DNA of 64,000 nt from an uncultured Lachnospiraceae bacterium. Lineage in GTDB: Bacteria; Bacillota; Clostridia; Lachnospirales; Lachnospiraceae. A program made the position numbers and the translations under genes. A model generated the notes under the pieces. That model ran no database searches and had not been told where the DNA came from. It was given only the letters and a program-made list of their open reading frames with translations. Numbering within the stretch: the first letter of the stretch is position 1; each line of letters opens with the position of its first letter. This document shows positions 1 to 7,898 of this stretch, in pieces. Location of the stretch: contig CACZBF010000006.1 of the NCBI GenBank assembly GCA_902779355.1, positions 162,163 through 226,162 on the forward strand, in the 5' to 3' direction.

Positions 1-153
1 CTCTTCGACATTCATGGGCTCTACGAGGGCCTGATTGCCGTCCCTCAGATCCACGCTGCACCAGATCGGTGCGCTTGTGATCTCTTTATCCGGCCATTCC
101 CGCTCCGGATAGTCGATCACGGGAACGCGTTTGTATTTTCTGTAATTTAACAT
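1..153 (-). CDS. leuA: 2-isopropylmalate synthase, N-terminal 51 codons (cut by window edge)
   Basis: The enzyme condenses acetyl-CoA with 2-oxoisovalerate in the first committed step of leucine synthesis. Only the N-terminus is present; the gene runs off the left edge. The translated start ([20 protein letters not shown]) and residues 28-43 ([16 protein letters not shown]) are typical of the LeuA group. The D-R-D-G-N-Q stretch is the first strand of the DRE-TIM metallolyase barrel. The ATG at 153 is preceded by GAGGGGAG at good spacing. The gene lies 33 bp downstream of the HPr-like gene on the same strand, so the two may be cotranscribed. Identity rests on a short segment, but it is a conserved one. 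Confidence 0.88.
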   Translation of the reverse strand, partial: MLNYRKYKRVPVIDYPEREWPDKEITSAPIWCSVDLRDGNQALVEPMNVEE

Positions 154-186
154 ACTGTCTCCCCTCTGACTTTTGCAGCCAGCTGC

Positions 187-453
187 TTACTCTTTTAATT
201 TTTCCGTCACGACCCAGACCATGCCACGCAGCGCTTCTTCTTCATCTTCGCCACTGCAGCACAGCTCGATCTCGTCTCCGTTTTTGATGCAGGCTCCGAG
301 GACGCTTAAGATGCTCTTCGCATTCGCCTCGTTCCCTTCACCGTACCGGAATGTCACTTTACTCTTGTATTTGACTGCTTCGTCACAAAGCACACCCGCC
401 GAGTTCACTAAGAGACCGGTGGGGTTTTGGATAGTTACTTTTTGACTGATCAT
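187..453 (-). CDS. HPr-like protein without the phosphorylatable histidine
   Basis: An 88-residue protein with the HPr fold pattern. HPr normally carries phosphate from Enzyme I to PTS permeases on His15, and in Firmicutes is also phosphorylated on Ser46 by HprK. Here the active-site loop reads NPTGLLVNSAG (residues 10-20), so His15 is Leu15 and the following Arg-Pro is Asn-Ser. The regulatory-site motif is kept: NAKSILSVLGA with Ser47. It therefore cannot pass PTS phosphate the usual way, and resembles Bacillus Crh in principle (Crh has Gln15). The RBS is weak (AGGA far upstream). It lies between glmM and leuA. A Crh-like regulatory role is an inference. Confidence 0.75.
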   Translation of the reverse strand: MISQKVTIQNPTGLLVNSAGVLCDEAVKYKSKVTFRYGEGNEANAKSILSVLGACIKNGDEIELCCSGEDEEEALRGMVWVVTEKLKE

Positions 454-481
454 TTTTTACTCTTTTCCTGTCACATCCGAT

Positions 482-537
482 GACACTAAATTCGACCTGC
501 GTTTCACTTGGTCTCATTAAGTGTCCCTGTATGGACA
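482..537 (-). promoter_or_regulatory. Possible leader structure between glmM and the HPr-like gene
   Basis: In the 115-bp gap before the HPr-like gene there is an interrupted stem-loop. GACACT (482-487) pairs with AGTGTC (520-525), and inside it GACC (494-497) pairs with GGTC (510-513). A second hairpin, TGTCC (522-526) with GGACA (533-537), uses some of the same bases, so the two cannot form together. No U-run follows, so this is not an intrinsic terminator. Regulatory meaning is unproven. Confidence 0.3.
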
Positions 538-568
538 TCTCTAGGCTCACTGTGTTCGCCAAGAGCTG

Positions 569-1918
569 TCACAGCATAGTTTCCGTAATGAGTGCGGCGA
601 GTTTCTGCGCTTCCTCGTTGATCACTTCCTGATCTTTTCCTTCGATCATCACACGCACGAGCGGCTCTGTGCCGGACGGACGGATCAGGACGCGTCCTTC
701 GCCGTTGAATTTCTTTTCCAGTGCCTCGATCGCATCTGCGATCTCCTGATATTCCATGAATTTGTCTTTTTTATGGTTCGGTACTTTCGCATTTACGAGC
801 GCCTGCGGCAGGACTGTCATGATAGATGCGAGCTCGGAAAGCTTCTTTCCTGTATGCACCATGACCTGCAGGAGATGGAGCGCCGAGAGCAGGCCGTCTC
901 CGGTCGTGTTGTCATCGGTGAAGATGATATGTCCCGATTGTTCGCCGCCGAGGTTGTAACCGTTTTCCAGCATATTTTCCAAAACATAACGGTCGCCGAC
1001 CTTGGTCTTTTCGATATGGATCCCATGTTCCTCCCCCATCAGGCTGAAGCCGAGGTTCGTCATCACCGTGACCACGATCGTGTTTTTTTTCAGTGTTCCG
1101 CGTTCCTTCATGTCATTTCCGCAGATTGCCATGAGCTCGTCACCGTCCACGAGTTTGCCGTTTTCGTCCACGGCCAGAAGGCGGTCTGCATCGCCGTCGA
1201 ACGCCAGACCGACATCCGCTTTTTCATAGACCACACGCGCCTTTAACTCCGCCATGTGTGTGGAACCGCAGTTGGAATTGATGTTCGTCCCGTCCGGATT
1301 CGTATGGATCGCCACGAGGTTGGCGCCAAGATCCTTTAAGGTCTTGTAGGAAGTATAATGGGAAGCGCCCTCTGCGCAGTCGATCACGATCTTTAACCCC
1401 GAGAGGTCGATCGGCATCGCTTTTTTCATAAATTCCACGTATTCCTCACGCAGATCAAAACGATAGTCAATCCTACCGACGCCGGAGCCGATCGGAAGCG
1501 TCACATCCTTCATCTCGTTTTTGATCAGCGCCTCGATCTCATCCTCCAATGCATCGGAGAGCTTGTAACCGCTTCCGTTGAAAAATTTGATGCCGTTGAA
1601 CTCCATCGGGTTATGAGAAGCCGAGATCACGACGCCCGCGTCTACCTGATGCTTTCTCGTGAGGTAGGCCACTGCCGGTGTCGGCAGCACGCCTGCATAG
1701 ATCGCATTTGCGCCTACGGAGCAGATCCCCGCCATCAGGGCACTCGCAAGCATTCCGCCGGAGATCCTGGTGTCACATCCCACAATGATCGTGGGCTGAT
1801 GGGCCTGTTCCTTGGTCAGGACATAAGCGCCTGCCTGCCCAAGCTTGGTTGCCAGCTCGATCGTAAGCTCGGATCCCGCGATCCCGCGGACTCCGTCTGT
1901 TCCGAATAGTCTTCCCAT
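569..1918 (-). CDS. glmM: Phosphoglucosamine mutase
   Basis: Converts glucosamine-6-phosphate to glucosamine-1-phosphate on the way to UDP-GlcNAc for peptidoglycan. The 449 residues match the usual family length. The phosphoserine loop VISASHNPMEFNG, the metal loop DGDADR, the sugar loop GEQSGH and the phosphate-binding loop RPSGTEPLVRVM appear in the family order. It starts at ATG 1918 (MGRLFGTDGVRG) after AGGAG, directly behind cdaR. The cdaA-cdaR-glmM order is conserved in Firmicutes, where CdaR and GlmM modulate the cyclase CdaA, so this gene closes a c-di-AMP/cell wall operon. Confidence 0.97.
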   Translation of the reverse strand: MGRLFGTDGVRGIAGSELTIELATKLGQAGAYVLTKEQAHQPTIIVGCDTRISGGMLASALMAGICSVGANAIYAGVLPTPAVAYLTRKHQVDAGVVISASHNPMEFNGIKFFNGSGYKLSDALEDEIEALIKNEMKDVTLPIGSGVGRIDYRFDLREEYVEFMKKAMPIDLSGLKIVIDCAEGASHYTSYKTLKDLGANLVAIHTNPDGTNINSNCGSTHMAELKARVVYEKADVGLAFDGDADRLLAVDENGKLVDGDELMAICGNDMKERGTLKKNTIVVTVMTNLGFSLMGEEHGIHIEKTKVGDRYVLENMLENGYNLGGEQSGHIIFTDDNTTGDGLLSALHLLQVMVHTGKKLSELASIMTVLPQALVNAKVPNHKKDKFMEYQEIADAIEALEKKFNGEGRVLIRPSGTEPLVRVMIEGKDQEVINEEAQKLAALITETML

Positions 1919-1920
1919 TT

Positions 1921-2916
1921 TTATTCTTCTCCTGTCTTTTGATCTGCATCCGGCAGCGGATCTATGACTGCTGCCAGGTTGATGTCTTTTTGTTTCGCGT
2001 CCACCAGAGAAACGCCATCAGGAAGATAAGCCGTGATATCGATCATCACGGATACATCCTCCGTGGCATCCGCCACATCCAGCACTTCAGGCGGGATTGC
2101 GATCGTCGTGATGGTGTTCAAAGTCGCCGTATCGCCCATGATCTCGATCTTCTGGGGTGAATAGATGATATCCGTCACCTCGTAGCCCTCTGCCGGCGTA
2201 CCACTGCTCTGCACCGTCAGACCGACCTCTTTCACGCTGCTGATCTCCGCGCGCACGACGACGGAAGAAAGGTTCAGGTTCAGCCGCGTCGTATCCATGG
2301 CTTCTCCGTTACTATCATACAACTGCGGGATCACGCTGTCGCTGATACTCGAGGTGATGTTGTTGACGTTGACCGTCGCCACGACACGGTCGATCGTGGA
2401 CACGATCGATTCCGGCCCGCTGACCTTCAGGACGTTCGGTGTCACGGTCAGGGTCTGCACAACATAGCCTCTCGCAGGCGATCCATGATATTCCGGCGTA
2501 ATGATATACTGCCCGCTTTGAAGCTCCTCCGTCGTGATGTCCATGTATTTCGTGAGCTTCGTGATATCTAGCTGGCCGTTGTAACGGAGCGCTGTCACGT
2601 TGATCGGTACCTTGTTGGAATCCTGCAGGTTCGCCATATCCGCGATCGCACGAAAATCCGATTCACTCAGGTTTTTCATAATGGAGCGCTTTGCACGTAC
2701 CGTAAAATATGCTGTGTTACCGTCTACGATCTCGTAAGTCTTCCCTTGTTCGGCAAGCGTCTCCTGGTTTTCCACCGTGACCGCGCAGCTGAAGTTTCTC
2801 GTGATCTCCGGATCGTTGATATTGATGATCACAAACCACAGGATGATGGAGGCGATCAGCGCCGCAATCTTGAGTCCCAGGTTGTGGAACAGCAGATTTC
2901 CGATCTTTTTAAGCAT
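1921..2916 (-). CDS. cdaR: YbbR-domain regulator of diadenylate cyclase (CdaR)
   Basis: A 331-residue membrane-anchored extracytoplasmic protein. One N-terminal membrane segment (about residues 14-34, ending FVIININDPE) is followed by several YbbR-type beta repeats, with recurring patterns such as YVVQTLTVTPNVLKVSGP and YEVTDIIYSPQKIEIMG. In Firmicutes CdaR binds CdaA and tunes c-di-AMP production. The start at 2916 overlaps the end of cdaA by 8 bp, and glmM follows after 2 bp. The C-terminus is acidic and probably flexible. Identity rests on context as well as sequence. Confidence 0.93.
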   Translation of the reverse strand: MLKKIGNLLFHNLGLKIAALIASIILWFVIININDPEITRNFSCAVTVENQETLAEQGKTYEIVDGNTAYFTVRAKRSIMKNLSESDFRAIADMANLQDSNKVPINVTALRYNGQLDITKLTKYMDITTEELQSGQYIITPEYHGSPARGYVVQTLTVTPNVLKVSGPESIVSTIDRVVATVNVNNITSSISDSVIPQLYDSNGEAMDTTRLNLNLSSVVVRAEISSVKEVGLTVQSSGTPAEGYEVTDIIYSPQKIEIMGDTATLNTITTIAIPPEVLDVADATEDVSVMIDITAYLPDGVSLVDAKQKDINLAAVIDPLPDADQKTGEE

Positions 2917-3787
2917 TGCCGTTCCTCCTTTTCCAGCGGAACCGCTTTTTCTTCATTTCCATCTTCCCACTCCGCAGGAACTCTAACTTATCCCGCAGGA
3001 AATCTGCATCTACATTGCGATACAGGACATGGTTCATAGCGAGGGAAACCTTCCCGGTCTCTTCGCTGACCACGATCGTGAGCGAATCACTGACTTCACT
3101 GATCCCCACTGCCGCACGATGCCTTGTGCCAAGTTCCTTAGACAACTCCATGTTATCGGAGAGCGGCAGGTAGCAGGTCGCGGAAAGTACACGATCTCCC
3201 CGTACAATGACTGCCCCGTCATGGAGCGGAGTGTTTTTTTCAAAGATGTTGAGCAGCAACTGGCTCGTCACAACACCGTCCACGGAGATCCCGGTCCGTT
3301 CGTACTCCGTCAGTGCCACTTCATTTTCCACAACGATCAGCGCACCGGTCTTAACTTTCCCCATTTCGTAAGAGGCTCTGACCAACTCTGTGATCGTCTT
3401 GTCAGAGAATCGCTCCGTCTCCGTGTTATTGAAAGAAAAGAGTGAGATCACAAAGTTCCTGCGGCCGAGTTCTTCCAACGCACGCCTGAGTTCCGGCTGA
3501 AAGATCACGACAAGTGCGATCATACCAACGGAAAGCACCTTTTCCGCCAGCCAGAGGATCGTATTCATTTGGAAGACCGCTGCGAGGAGGACAAATACCA
3601 GGATGATCAAGATACCCTTGAAAAGATTCCATGCACGGGTATTCTTGACCCAAAGAAGGACATGATACATCAGGAATGTGATGATCAGGATCTCGATCAC
3701 ATCCGTCAGGGAAATGCTGGGAAAATCCAACCAGGAAAAATAATTCTCTTTGAGACTGACAAGCATCGATGTCAGAGAATCGATCAT
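2909..3787 (-). CDS. cdaA: Membrane diadenylate cyclase
   Basis: Makes cyclic di-AMP from two ATP. The first 100 residues hold about three membrane segments (roughly 29-47, 57-75 and 80-97). They are followed by a DisA_N (DAC) domain with the two signature motifs DGA (190-192, in TPLHDGAVIVRGD) and RHR (222-224, in GTRHRAAVGISE). The length of 292 is slightly above the usual 270-280 because of a basic Lys/Arg-rich tail. The ATG overlaps the previous stop as ATGA, and GGAGG lies upstream, so translation is coupled. It is the housekeeping type cyclase, not DisA. Confidence 0.97.
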   Translation of the reverse strand: MIDSLTSMLVSLKENYFSWLDFPSISLTDVIEILIITFLMYHVLLWVKNTRAWNLFKGILIILVFVLLAAVFQMNTILWLAEKVLSVGMIALVVIFQPELRRALEELGRRNFVISLFSFNNTETERFSDKTITELVRASYEMGKVKTGALIVVENEVALTEYERTGISVDGVVTSQLLLNIFEKNTPLHDGAVIVRGDRVLSATCYLPLSDNMELSKELGTRHRAAVGISEVSDSLTIVVSEETGKVSLAMNHVLYRNVDADFLRDKLEFLRSGKMEMKKKRFRWKRRNGNA

Positions 3788-4743
3788 GCCTTTCCTCCGC
3801 CTTGCTGACGCATTTTACGCGTCGAGCTGTATTTACGTACCTGTTTCTCTTCCGGCTCCATCTGGAGCTTCGGAACTGCCTTCACATAATAATAATAGTC
3901 ATCATCCTCAAATTGGACCTTCTCTGTCCGTTTGTAGTCGACATTGAAGAAGAAAAACTTCAACACAAGCGCCATGCCGACGGAGATCAGATTTCCGATG
4001 ACAAGAAAACCGATCTTTTCACTGAGACCGAGCGCAATGAATCCACCGAGCAGGATCACGAATTCCACCATAAAACCGGCGATGATCGCGATCGTCCAAG
4101 CATGATTGATCGGCATCCGGCGGATCGCGTAAACGATGATGGTCATCAGAATGAACACCAGGATCACGAGCAGCATCTCTCGATTTCCCGTGATCTGTTT
4201 GATCAAAGCGCTGATCTTGTCTAAAGCCGTACTCTCTTCTCCGCCCGTAAATGCAGTCGCATTCGCGCTGATCCCCTGGAAGAAGTAAAACAGGAATGCA
4301 CCGCATGCAACAGACACCGCCGCACCGGGCTCAAACAGAAGCCCTGCTGCCAGTGGCAGGATAAACGGGATATGAAATGCAAAAAACACCGGCGTCAAAA
4401 CCACCATATAACCGGTTTTGGGGTTAAAGCGCAGATACAACAGCGCAACGATCGCCATGATCGCGCCACCGGCAAGGAATACCTCCGTGGAAAGCGCATA
4501 AAAATTGAACAGGATCACTACTGCCGGAATCAGGATGGAGATGCCGATCGGCAGAACGGAAGCCGCCAATGCAAGGATCAGGCAAACCGGCACGGAACTT
4601 ACGCGATCCTCATAGCCAAATGTCTTGCGGATCAACAGCAGCGCGATCAGCTCTACCACGAACTTCACAGCGGGAATGATATAAGTGCCAAAGCGCGCAT
4701 ATATGCGCCTCGCAATTTCTTTCAATTCGATGATCGTTGTCAT
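3784..4743 (-). CDS. Polytopic membrane protein of the cda operon, function unknown
   Basis: A 319-residue hydrophobic protein with about eight predicted membrane segments and a basic cytoplasmic tail (residues ~275-319) with an odd acidic-tyrosine run EDDDYYYY near residue 283. I do not recognise a transport motif, Walker box or catalytic motif. It is coupled on both sides by ATGA overlaps: with the small membrane gene before it (4740-4743) and with cdaA after it (3784-3787). A role in the same envelope or c-di-AMP function is likely from this context only. GGGAGG precedes the ATG. Confidence 0.8.
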   Translation of the reverse strand: MTTIIELKEIARRIYARFGTYIIPAVKFVVELIALLLIRKTFGYEDRVSSVPVCLILALAASVLPIGISILIPAVVILFNFYALSTEVFLAGGAIMAIVALLYLRFNPKTGYMVVLTPVFFAFHIPFILPLAAGLLFEPGAAVSVACGAFLFYFFQGISANATAFTGGEESTALDKISALIKQITGNREMLLVILVFILMTIIVYAIRRMPINHAWTIAIIAGFMVEFVILLGGFIALGLSEKIGFLVIGNLISVGMALVLKFFFFNVDYKRTEKVQFEDDDYYYYVKAVPKLQMEPEEKQVRKYSSTRKMRQQGGGKA

Positions 4744-5162
4744 TCCAATCCTCCCGTCGGCTGCTGCCGCTTTTCTTCCTGCTTATATTGTTTTTCCAAT
4801 GCAGTCAGCTGCGCATAGTACTTTTTCACTTTTTTACGTCCTCTTCCATAGCGGATCCCGTAGATCAAAAGCGTAATGGCAAGGTAGATCGCCATGAACA
4901 CGAGATACCTGGTCACAATCGGCGTGACAGTTGCCGCCAGATTTTCAAAATCAATGGACAACAGAAACGACTCCACGTCATCCGTAAAGACAAGGATGCA
5001 CAGGAGGGCAAATACCAACGTCCCGGAAAGGATCGAAAGCAGCAGCTGCTTTGCGATATAATCCGTCCGGTAATACTCTGTCATAGGACGTATTTCCTCA
5101 CCGTTGTGATCCAGAAATGTCTGCATTTCCGTCATAAGTCTGACACGTTGTTCGTTGATCAT
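4740..5162 (-). CDS. Small two-span membrane protein, first gene of the cda operon
   Basis: I chose ATG 5162 (MINEQRVRLMTEMQTFL), which sits behind GGACAGGG; the longer open frame to 5255 has no better site. The 140-residue product has an N-terminal soluble stretch, two membrane segments (LLLSILSGTLVFALLCILVF and YLVFMAIYLAITLLIYGIRY) and a basic tail ending in a charged, coiled-coil-like region (ALEKQYKQEEKRQQP). No known family is recognised. It heads the chain of coupled genes leading to cdaA, so it may be part of the same envelope complex. Confidence 0.75.
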   Translation of the reverse strand: MINEQRVRLMTEMQTFLDHNGEEIRPMTEYYRTDYIAKQLLLSILSGTLVFALLCILVFTDDVESFLLSIDFENLAATVTPIVTRYLVFMAIYLAITLLIYGIRYGRGRKKVKKYYAQLTALEKQYKQEEKRQQPTGGLE

Positions 5163-5256
5163 ACCCTGTCCTTCCCGATGTATCACCGTCTTTGGCAAAC
5201 ACCCATAAATAGCGGCTTTATGACCGGCAACACATACCAAGACATTATAACACAAA

Positions 5257-5287
5257 AAGCGGCGGGTCGCAAGATTTTGACCCGCCG
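5257..5287 (-). terminator. Intrinsic terminator after the orphan binding-protein gene
   Basis: On the minus strand GGCGGGTC (5286-5279) pairs with GACCCGCC (5268-5261), followed by a T-run. It ends the transcript of the gene at 5355-6338 before the cda operon. The other strand has a weaker T-run further away. Confidence 0.75.
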
Positions 5288-5354
5288 TATTCTGTCGTTT
5301 TTCTGTTGTTTGACAGCCCGTTGGCTGTCTTAAGTTCTGTTGCGGAGCTGCTGC

Positions 5355-6338
5355 TTACTCAGCCTCGATCGCCGCATAGTCATCCGGAACCGTAATCCCG
5401 AGCGCTGCTGCACGATCCGGCATATACTCCTTTGCGAAGCTCGGCGCATACTCAACCGGCATCGTCGAGATGTCTTTTCCGTTCGCCAAAACTTCGTATG
5501 CCATCTCACCGGTGGTATAACCAAGCGCATAGTAGTCAATGGAGAGCGTTGCCACACCGCAGCCTTTACAGATGCCTTCCTCACCGCAGAAGATCGGCGT
5601 GCCTGCCGGCGTTGCGATGTTGTTGATCAACTCCGTATTGTTTGCCGCCGTGTTATCCGTGGGAATGTAAAGCGCATCCACTTCGCCGCAGGCCGTCGTG
5701 CAGACACCGGAGAGATCGTTGGAATCGGAGAAGCTGTAATCCTTCACCGTCAGTCCCATCTCTTCCAGATACTGTGTGATCGCCGCTGCCTGATAAGCGC
5801 TGTTGGGCTCTGCTGAGCAATAGAGTACACCGATGGTCTTTGCATCCGGGAAGATCTCGTGCAGGCAGGCTGCCTGCTGATCCAGCGGCGCCAGATCCGA
5901 GGTACCGGAAACATTTTTGCCGACTGTGCCGTCCCAGTTGTCGATCTCAAGCGCCGTCGCATAATCCGTCACTGACGTGCCGAGGATCGGGATCTGATCC
6001 GTGGATGCGCATGCCGCCTGAAGTGCCGGGGTCGCATTTGCCATGATCAGGTCTACATTGTTGGATACAAAGCTGTTTGCGATTGTCGCACAGGTTGCGG
6101 AATCACCGGATGCATTCTGTACGTCAAACGACACCTTGTCGCCCAGTTTGTCTTTCAGCGCATCCTGAAATCCTTCCGTCGCCGCATCCAGCGCCACATG
6201 CTGTACCAGCTGGATCACACCGACGCGGTAAGACCCATCCGCCGAAGTCGCCGTCGAAGTCGCCGGTGTATTCGATGCGCAAGCCGTCATAGAAAGCGCA
6301 AGCACCGCTGCTCCGATCGCAGAAATCCATTTTTTCAT
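5355..6338 (-). CDS. ABC substrate-binding lipoprotein (ABC_sub_bind family), orphan
   Basis: The start is ATG 6338 (MKKWISAIGAAVLALSMTAC) behind GGAGG; a frame open to 6386 is not needed. The signal peptide ends in the lipobox LSMTAC, so the protein is lipid-anchored outside the cell. The rest has the two-lobe pattern of the ABC_sub_bind/TrpX family: YRVGVIQLVQHVALD at the N-lobe, IPILGTSVTDYATALE, KTIGVLYCSAEPNS, and VDALYIPTDNTA. Relatives bind amino acids such as tryptophan. The permease and ATPase usually encoded beside it are missing here; the neighbours are a terminator and the divergent comF. The substrate is unknown. Confidence 0.9.
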   Translation of the reverse strand: MKKWISAIGAAVLALSMTACASNTPATSTATSADGSYRVGVIQLVQHVALDAATEGFQDALKDKLGDKVSFDVQNASGDSATCATIANSFVSNNVDLIMANATPALQAACASTDQIPILGTSVTDYATALEIDNWDGTVGKNVSGTSDLAPLDQQAACLHEIFPDAKTIGVLYCSAEPNSAYQAAAITQYLEEMGLTVKDYSFSDSNDLSGVCTTACGEVDALYIPTDNTAANNTELINNIATPAGTPIFCGEEGICKGCGVATLSIDYYALGYTTGEMAYEVLANGKDISTMPVEYAPSFAKEYMPDRAAALGITVPDDYAAIEAE

Positions 6339-6424
6339 GTTGTCCTCCTTCATGTTTGTCGTTTTTATTGTCACATATCGTTTCAATCCAATTTGAGATT
6401 ATACAAAAAAAGATGAAATCAGTA

Positions 6425-6453
6425 AAGACAAAACGAAAAAATGATGGTATACT
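6425..6453 (+). promoter_or_regulatory. Promoter of comF-yvyF
   Basis: AAGACA at 6425-6430, a 17-bp spacer, and TATACT at 6448-6453, placing the start point about 50 bp before the comF ATG at 6508. Confidence 0.6.
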
Positions 6454-6507
6454 ATAAAAACCACTTTCCGGGACAGATTCATAGAGGGACGGTAGGAAGA
6501 GGCCGTC

Positions 6508-7245
6508 ATGTTTTTCAAATACCTGCAGAGGCTGCTGGATCTTTTCTTCCCGCGGCGCTGTGTCCTCTGTGACAGAATCCTGCCGATGATGCCGGCAGGG
6601 GTGGTGCAACCGGTTTGTCCGGAATGTAAAAAAGGACTCTCCTATGTTCGGGAGCCTTTTTGTATGAAATGTGGGAAACCGCTGAAACTGGATCAGAAAG
6701 AATACTGCGCGGACTGTTTAAGAACGCAGCATCACTTTACCGGCGGGCGTGCGGTGTTCGTATACACCGGACCCATGAAAGAGTCCATGTACCGCTTCAA
6801 GTACAGTGGACGCCGTGAATACGCCGACTTTTTTGCAAAAGAAGCTCTTAGGACACAAGGGCGATGGCTCTCGAAGATCCGTCCGGACTGCGTCATACCC
6901 GTTCCGCTCCATCGAAAGAAGCTTCGGAAACGAGGATATAATCAGGCAGAAGATTTTGCCGCTGCGCTTGCCCATCAGGCACATGCGCACGTAGATACGC
7001 ATCTCGTGCGACGCATACGAAACACCACTCCCATGAAGGGGCTTTCCGCAGCAGACCGCAAGAAAAACGTAAATGGAGCCTTTTCGGTGGATGAAGATCG
7101 GCTGCAGTATTTTGGCTACAAACGGATTTTGATCGTGGATGACATTTACACAACGGGAAGCACGATTGACAGTATCGCAAAAGCCCTTACCCATGAGCCG
7201 GACAGAGAGATCTATTTTCTCTGTATCTGTACCGGGCAGGGATAA
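6508..7245 (+). CDS. comFC: ComF family phosphoribosyltransferase-like protein
   Basis: A 245-residue protein with an N-terminal zinc-binding part (CVLC, CPEC, CMKC, CADC between residues ~17 and 73) and a C-terminal type I phosphoribosyltransferase domain with the PRPP motif ILIVDDIYTTGST. ComF proteins are needed for uptake of DNA in naturally competent bacteria, probably handling single-stranded DNA at the membrane; their exact reaction is unsettled. The RBS is AGGAAGAGG just before ATG 6508. The next gene is yvyF, the same pairing as comFC-yvyF in Bacillus subtilis. The helicase partner comFA is not present in the window. Confidence 0.92.
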   Translation: MFFKYLQRLLDLFFPRRCVLCDRILPMMPAGVVQPVCPECKKGLSYVREPFCMKCGKPLKLDQKEYCADCLRTQHHFTGGRAVFVYTGPMKESMYRFKYSGRREYADFFAKEALRTQGRWLSKIRPDCVIPVPLHRKKLRKRGYNQAEDFAAALAHQAHAHVDTHLVRRIRNTTPMKGLSAADRKKNVNGAFSVDEDRLQYFGYKRILIVDDIYTTGSTIDSIAKALTHEPDREIYFLCICTGQG

Positions 7246-7281
7246 TAAGCATAAAACATCACATGCAGGAGGATTGTCAAA

Positions 7282-7689
7282 ATGGATGTAAAAAACTGTA
7301 AAAACTGTAAACGACTCTTCAATTATCTCGGCGGAGAGCAGATCTGCCCAGCCTGCAAGGAAGAGTTGGAAAACAAGTTCACGAAGGTTCGTGATTACGT
7401 ATGGGATCACAAGAATGCAACGATGGAGGAGATCTCCGAAGAGAACGAAGTCAGCGTCAAGCAGATCAAACAGTGGATTCGCGAAGAACGACTGGTCTTC
7501 AGCGATGATTCCACGATTGGGATCGAGTGCGAGAACTGCGGCGCAACGATCAAATCCGGCCGCTTCTGCGATAAGTGTAAAGCCGAGATGGCCAAAAACC
7601 TCGGATCAGCGATCAAAAAGCCGCAGGTTCAGGAAGAACCGGTCAAGAAGAAAAAAGACGGTGATCGGATGCGTTTCCTGGACAACTAA
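7282..7689 (+). CDS. yvyF: YvyF-type protein (flagellar operon family)
   Basis: A 135-residue protein. An N-terminal zinc-knuckle pair (CKNC, CPAC) is followed by a helix-turn-helix-like region (MEEISEENEVSVKQIKQWIREERLVF, about residues 46-71) and a second zinc knuckle (CENC, CDKC). This is the layout of the YvyF family, encoded next to comFC and flgM in Bacillus. No flagellar gene is visible here, so a flagellar role is not supported by context. The RBS is AGGAGG, and the gene is probably cotranscribed with comF (36-bp gap). Confidence 0.82.
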   Translation: MDVKNCKNCKRLFNYLGGEQICPACKEELENKFTKVRDYVWDHKNATMEEISEENEVSVKQIKQWIREERLVFSDDSTIGIECENCGATIKSGRFCDKCKAEMAKNLGSAIKKPQVQEEPVKKKKDGDRMRFLDN

Positions 7690-7731
7690 GCTTCTCGGAA
7701 CATCTCCCGAACAACTACATCAGAACAAAGT

Positions 7732-7760
7732 AAAACGGCGGCTTGGGGAAGCCGCCGTTT
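7732..7760. terminator. Hairpin terminator after yvyF
   Basis: AAAACGGCGGCTT, a GGGG loop, and AAGCCGCCGTTTT form a perfect 13-bp stem after the yvyF stop. The A/T ends make it usable from either strand. The next ~140 bp (7761-7898) hold no gene that I can see. Confidence 0.75.
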
Positions 7761-7898
7761 TAGGAGAAGGTATTTTTACTATGGGGTATAGCAAAAATGA
7801 TAAAGTATTGGGGGGTTTTTACGAGTATTAATATAGCACCCATTCTACGGAAAGTGTGCACAAACTTCACAAAAAAGTGTTAGTAGTTTTGTGCAACA

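Noticed and set aside
4740..5255. Longer N-terminus for the small membrane protein
   Set aside because: The upstream part overlaps the leader, has no RBS, and is unlike a protein start; ATG 5162 is better.
7840..7898. Terminator behind ftsH
   Set aside because: A GTGCACAAA inverted pair exists, but with a large loop, a bulge and no T-run on the relevant strand.
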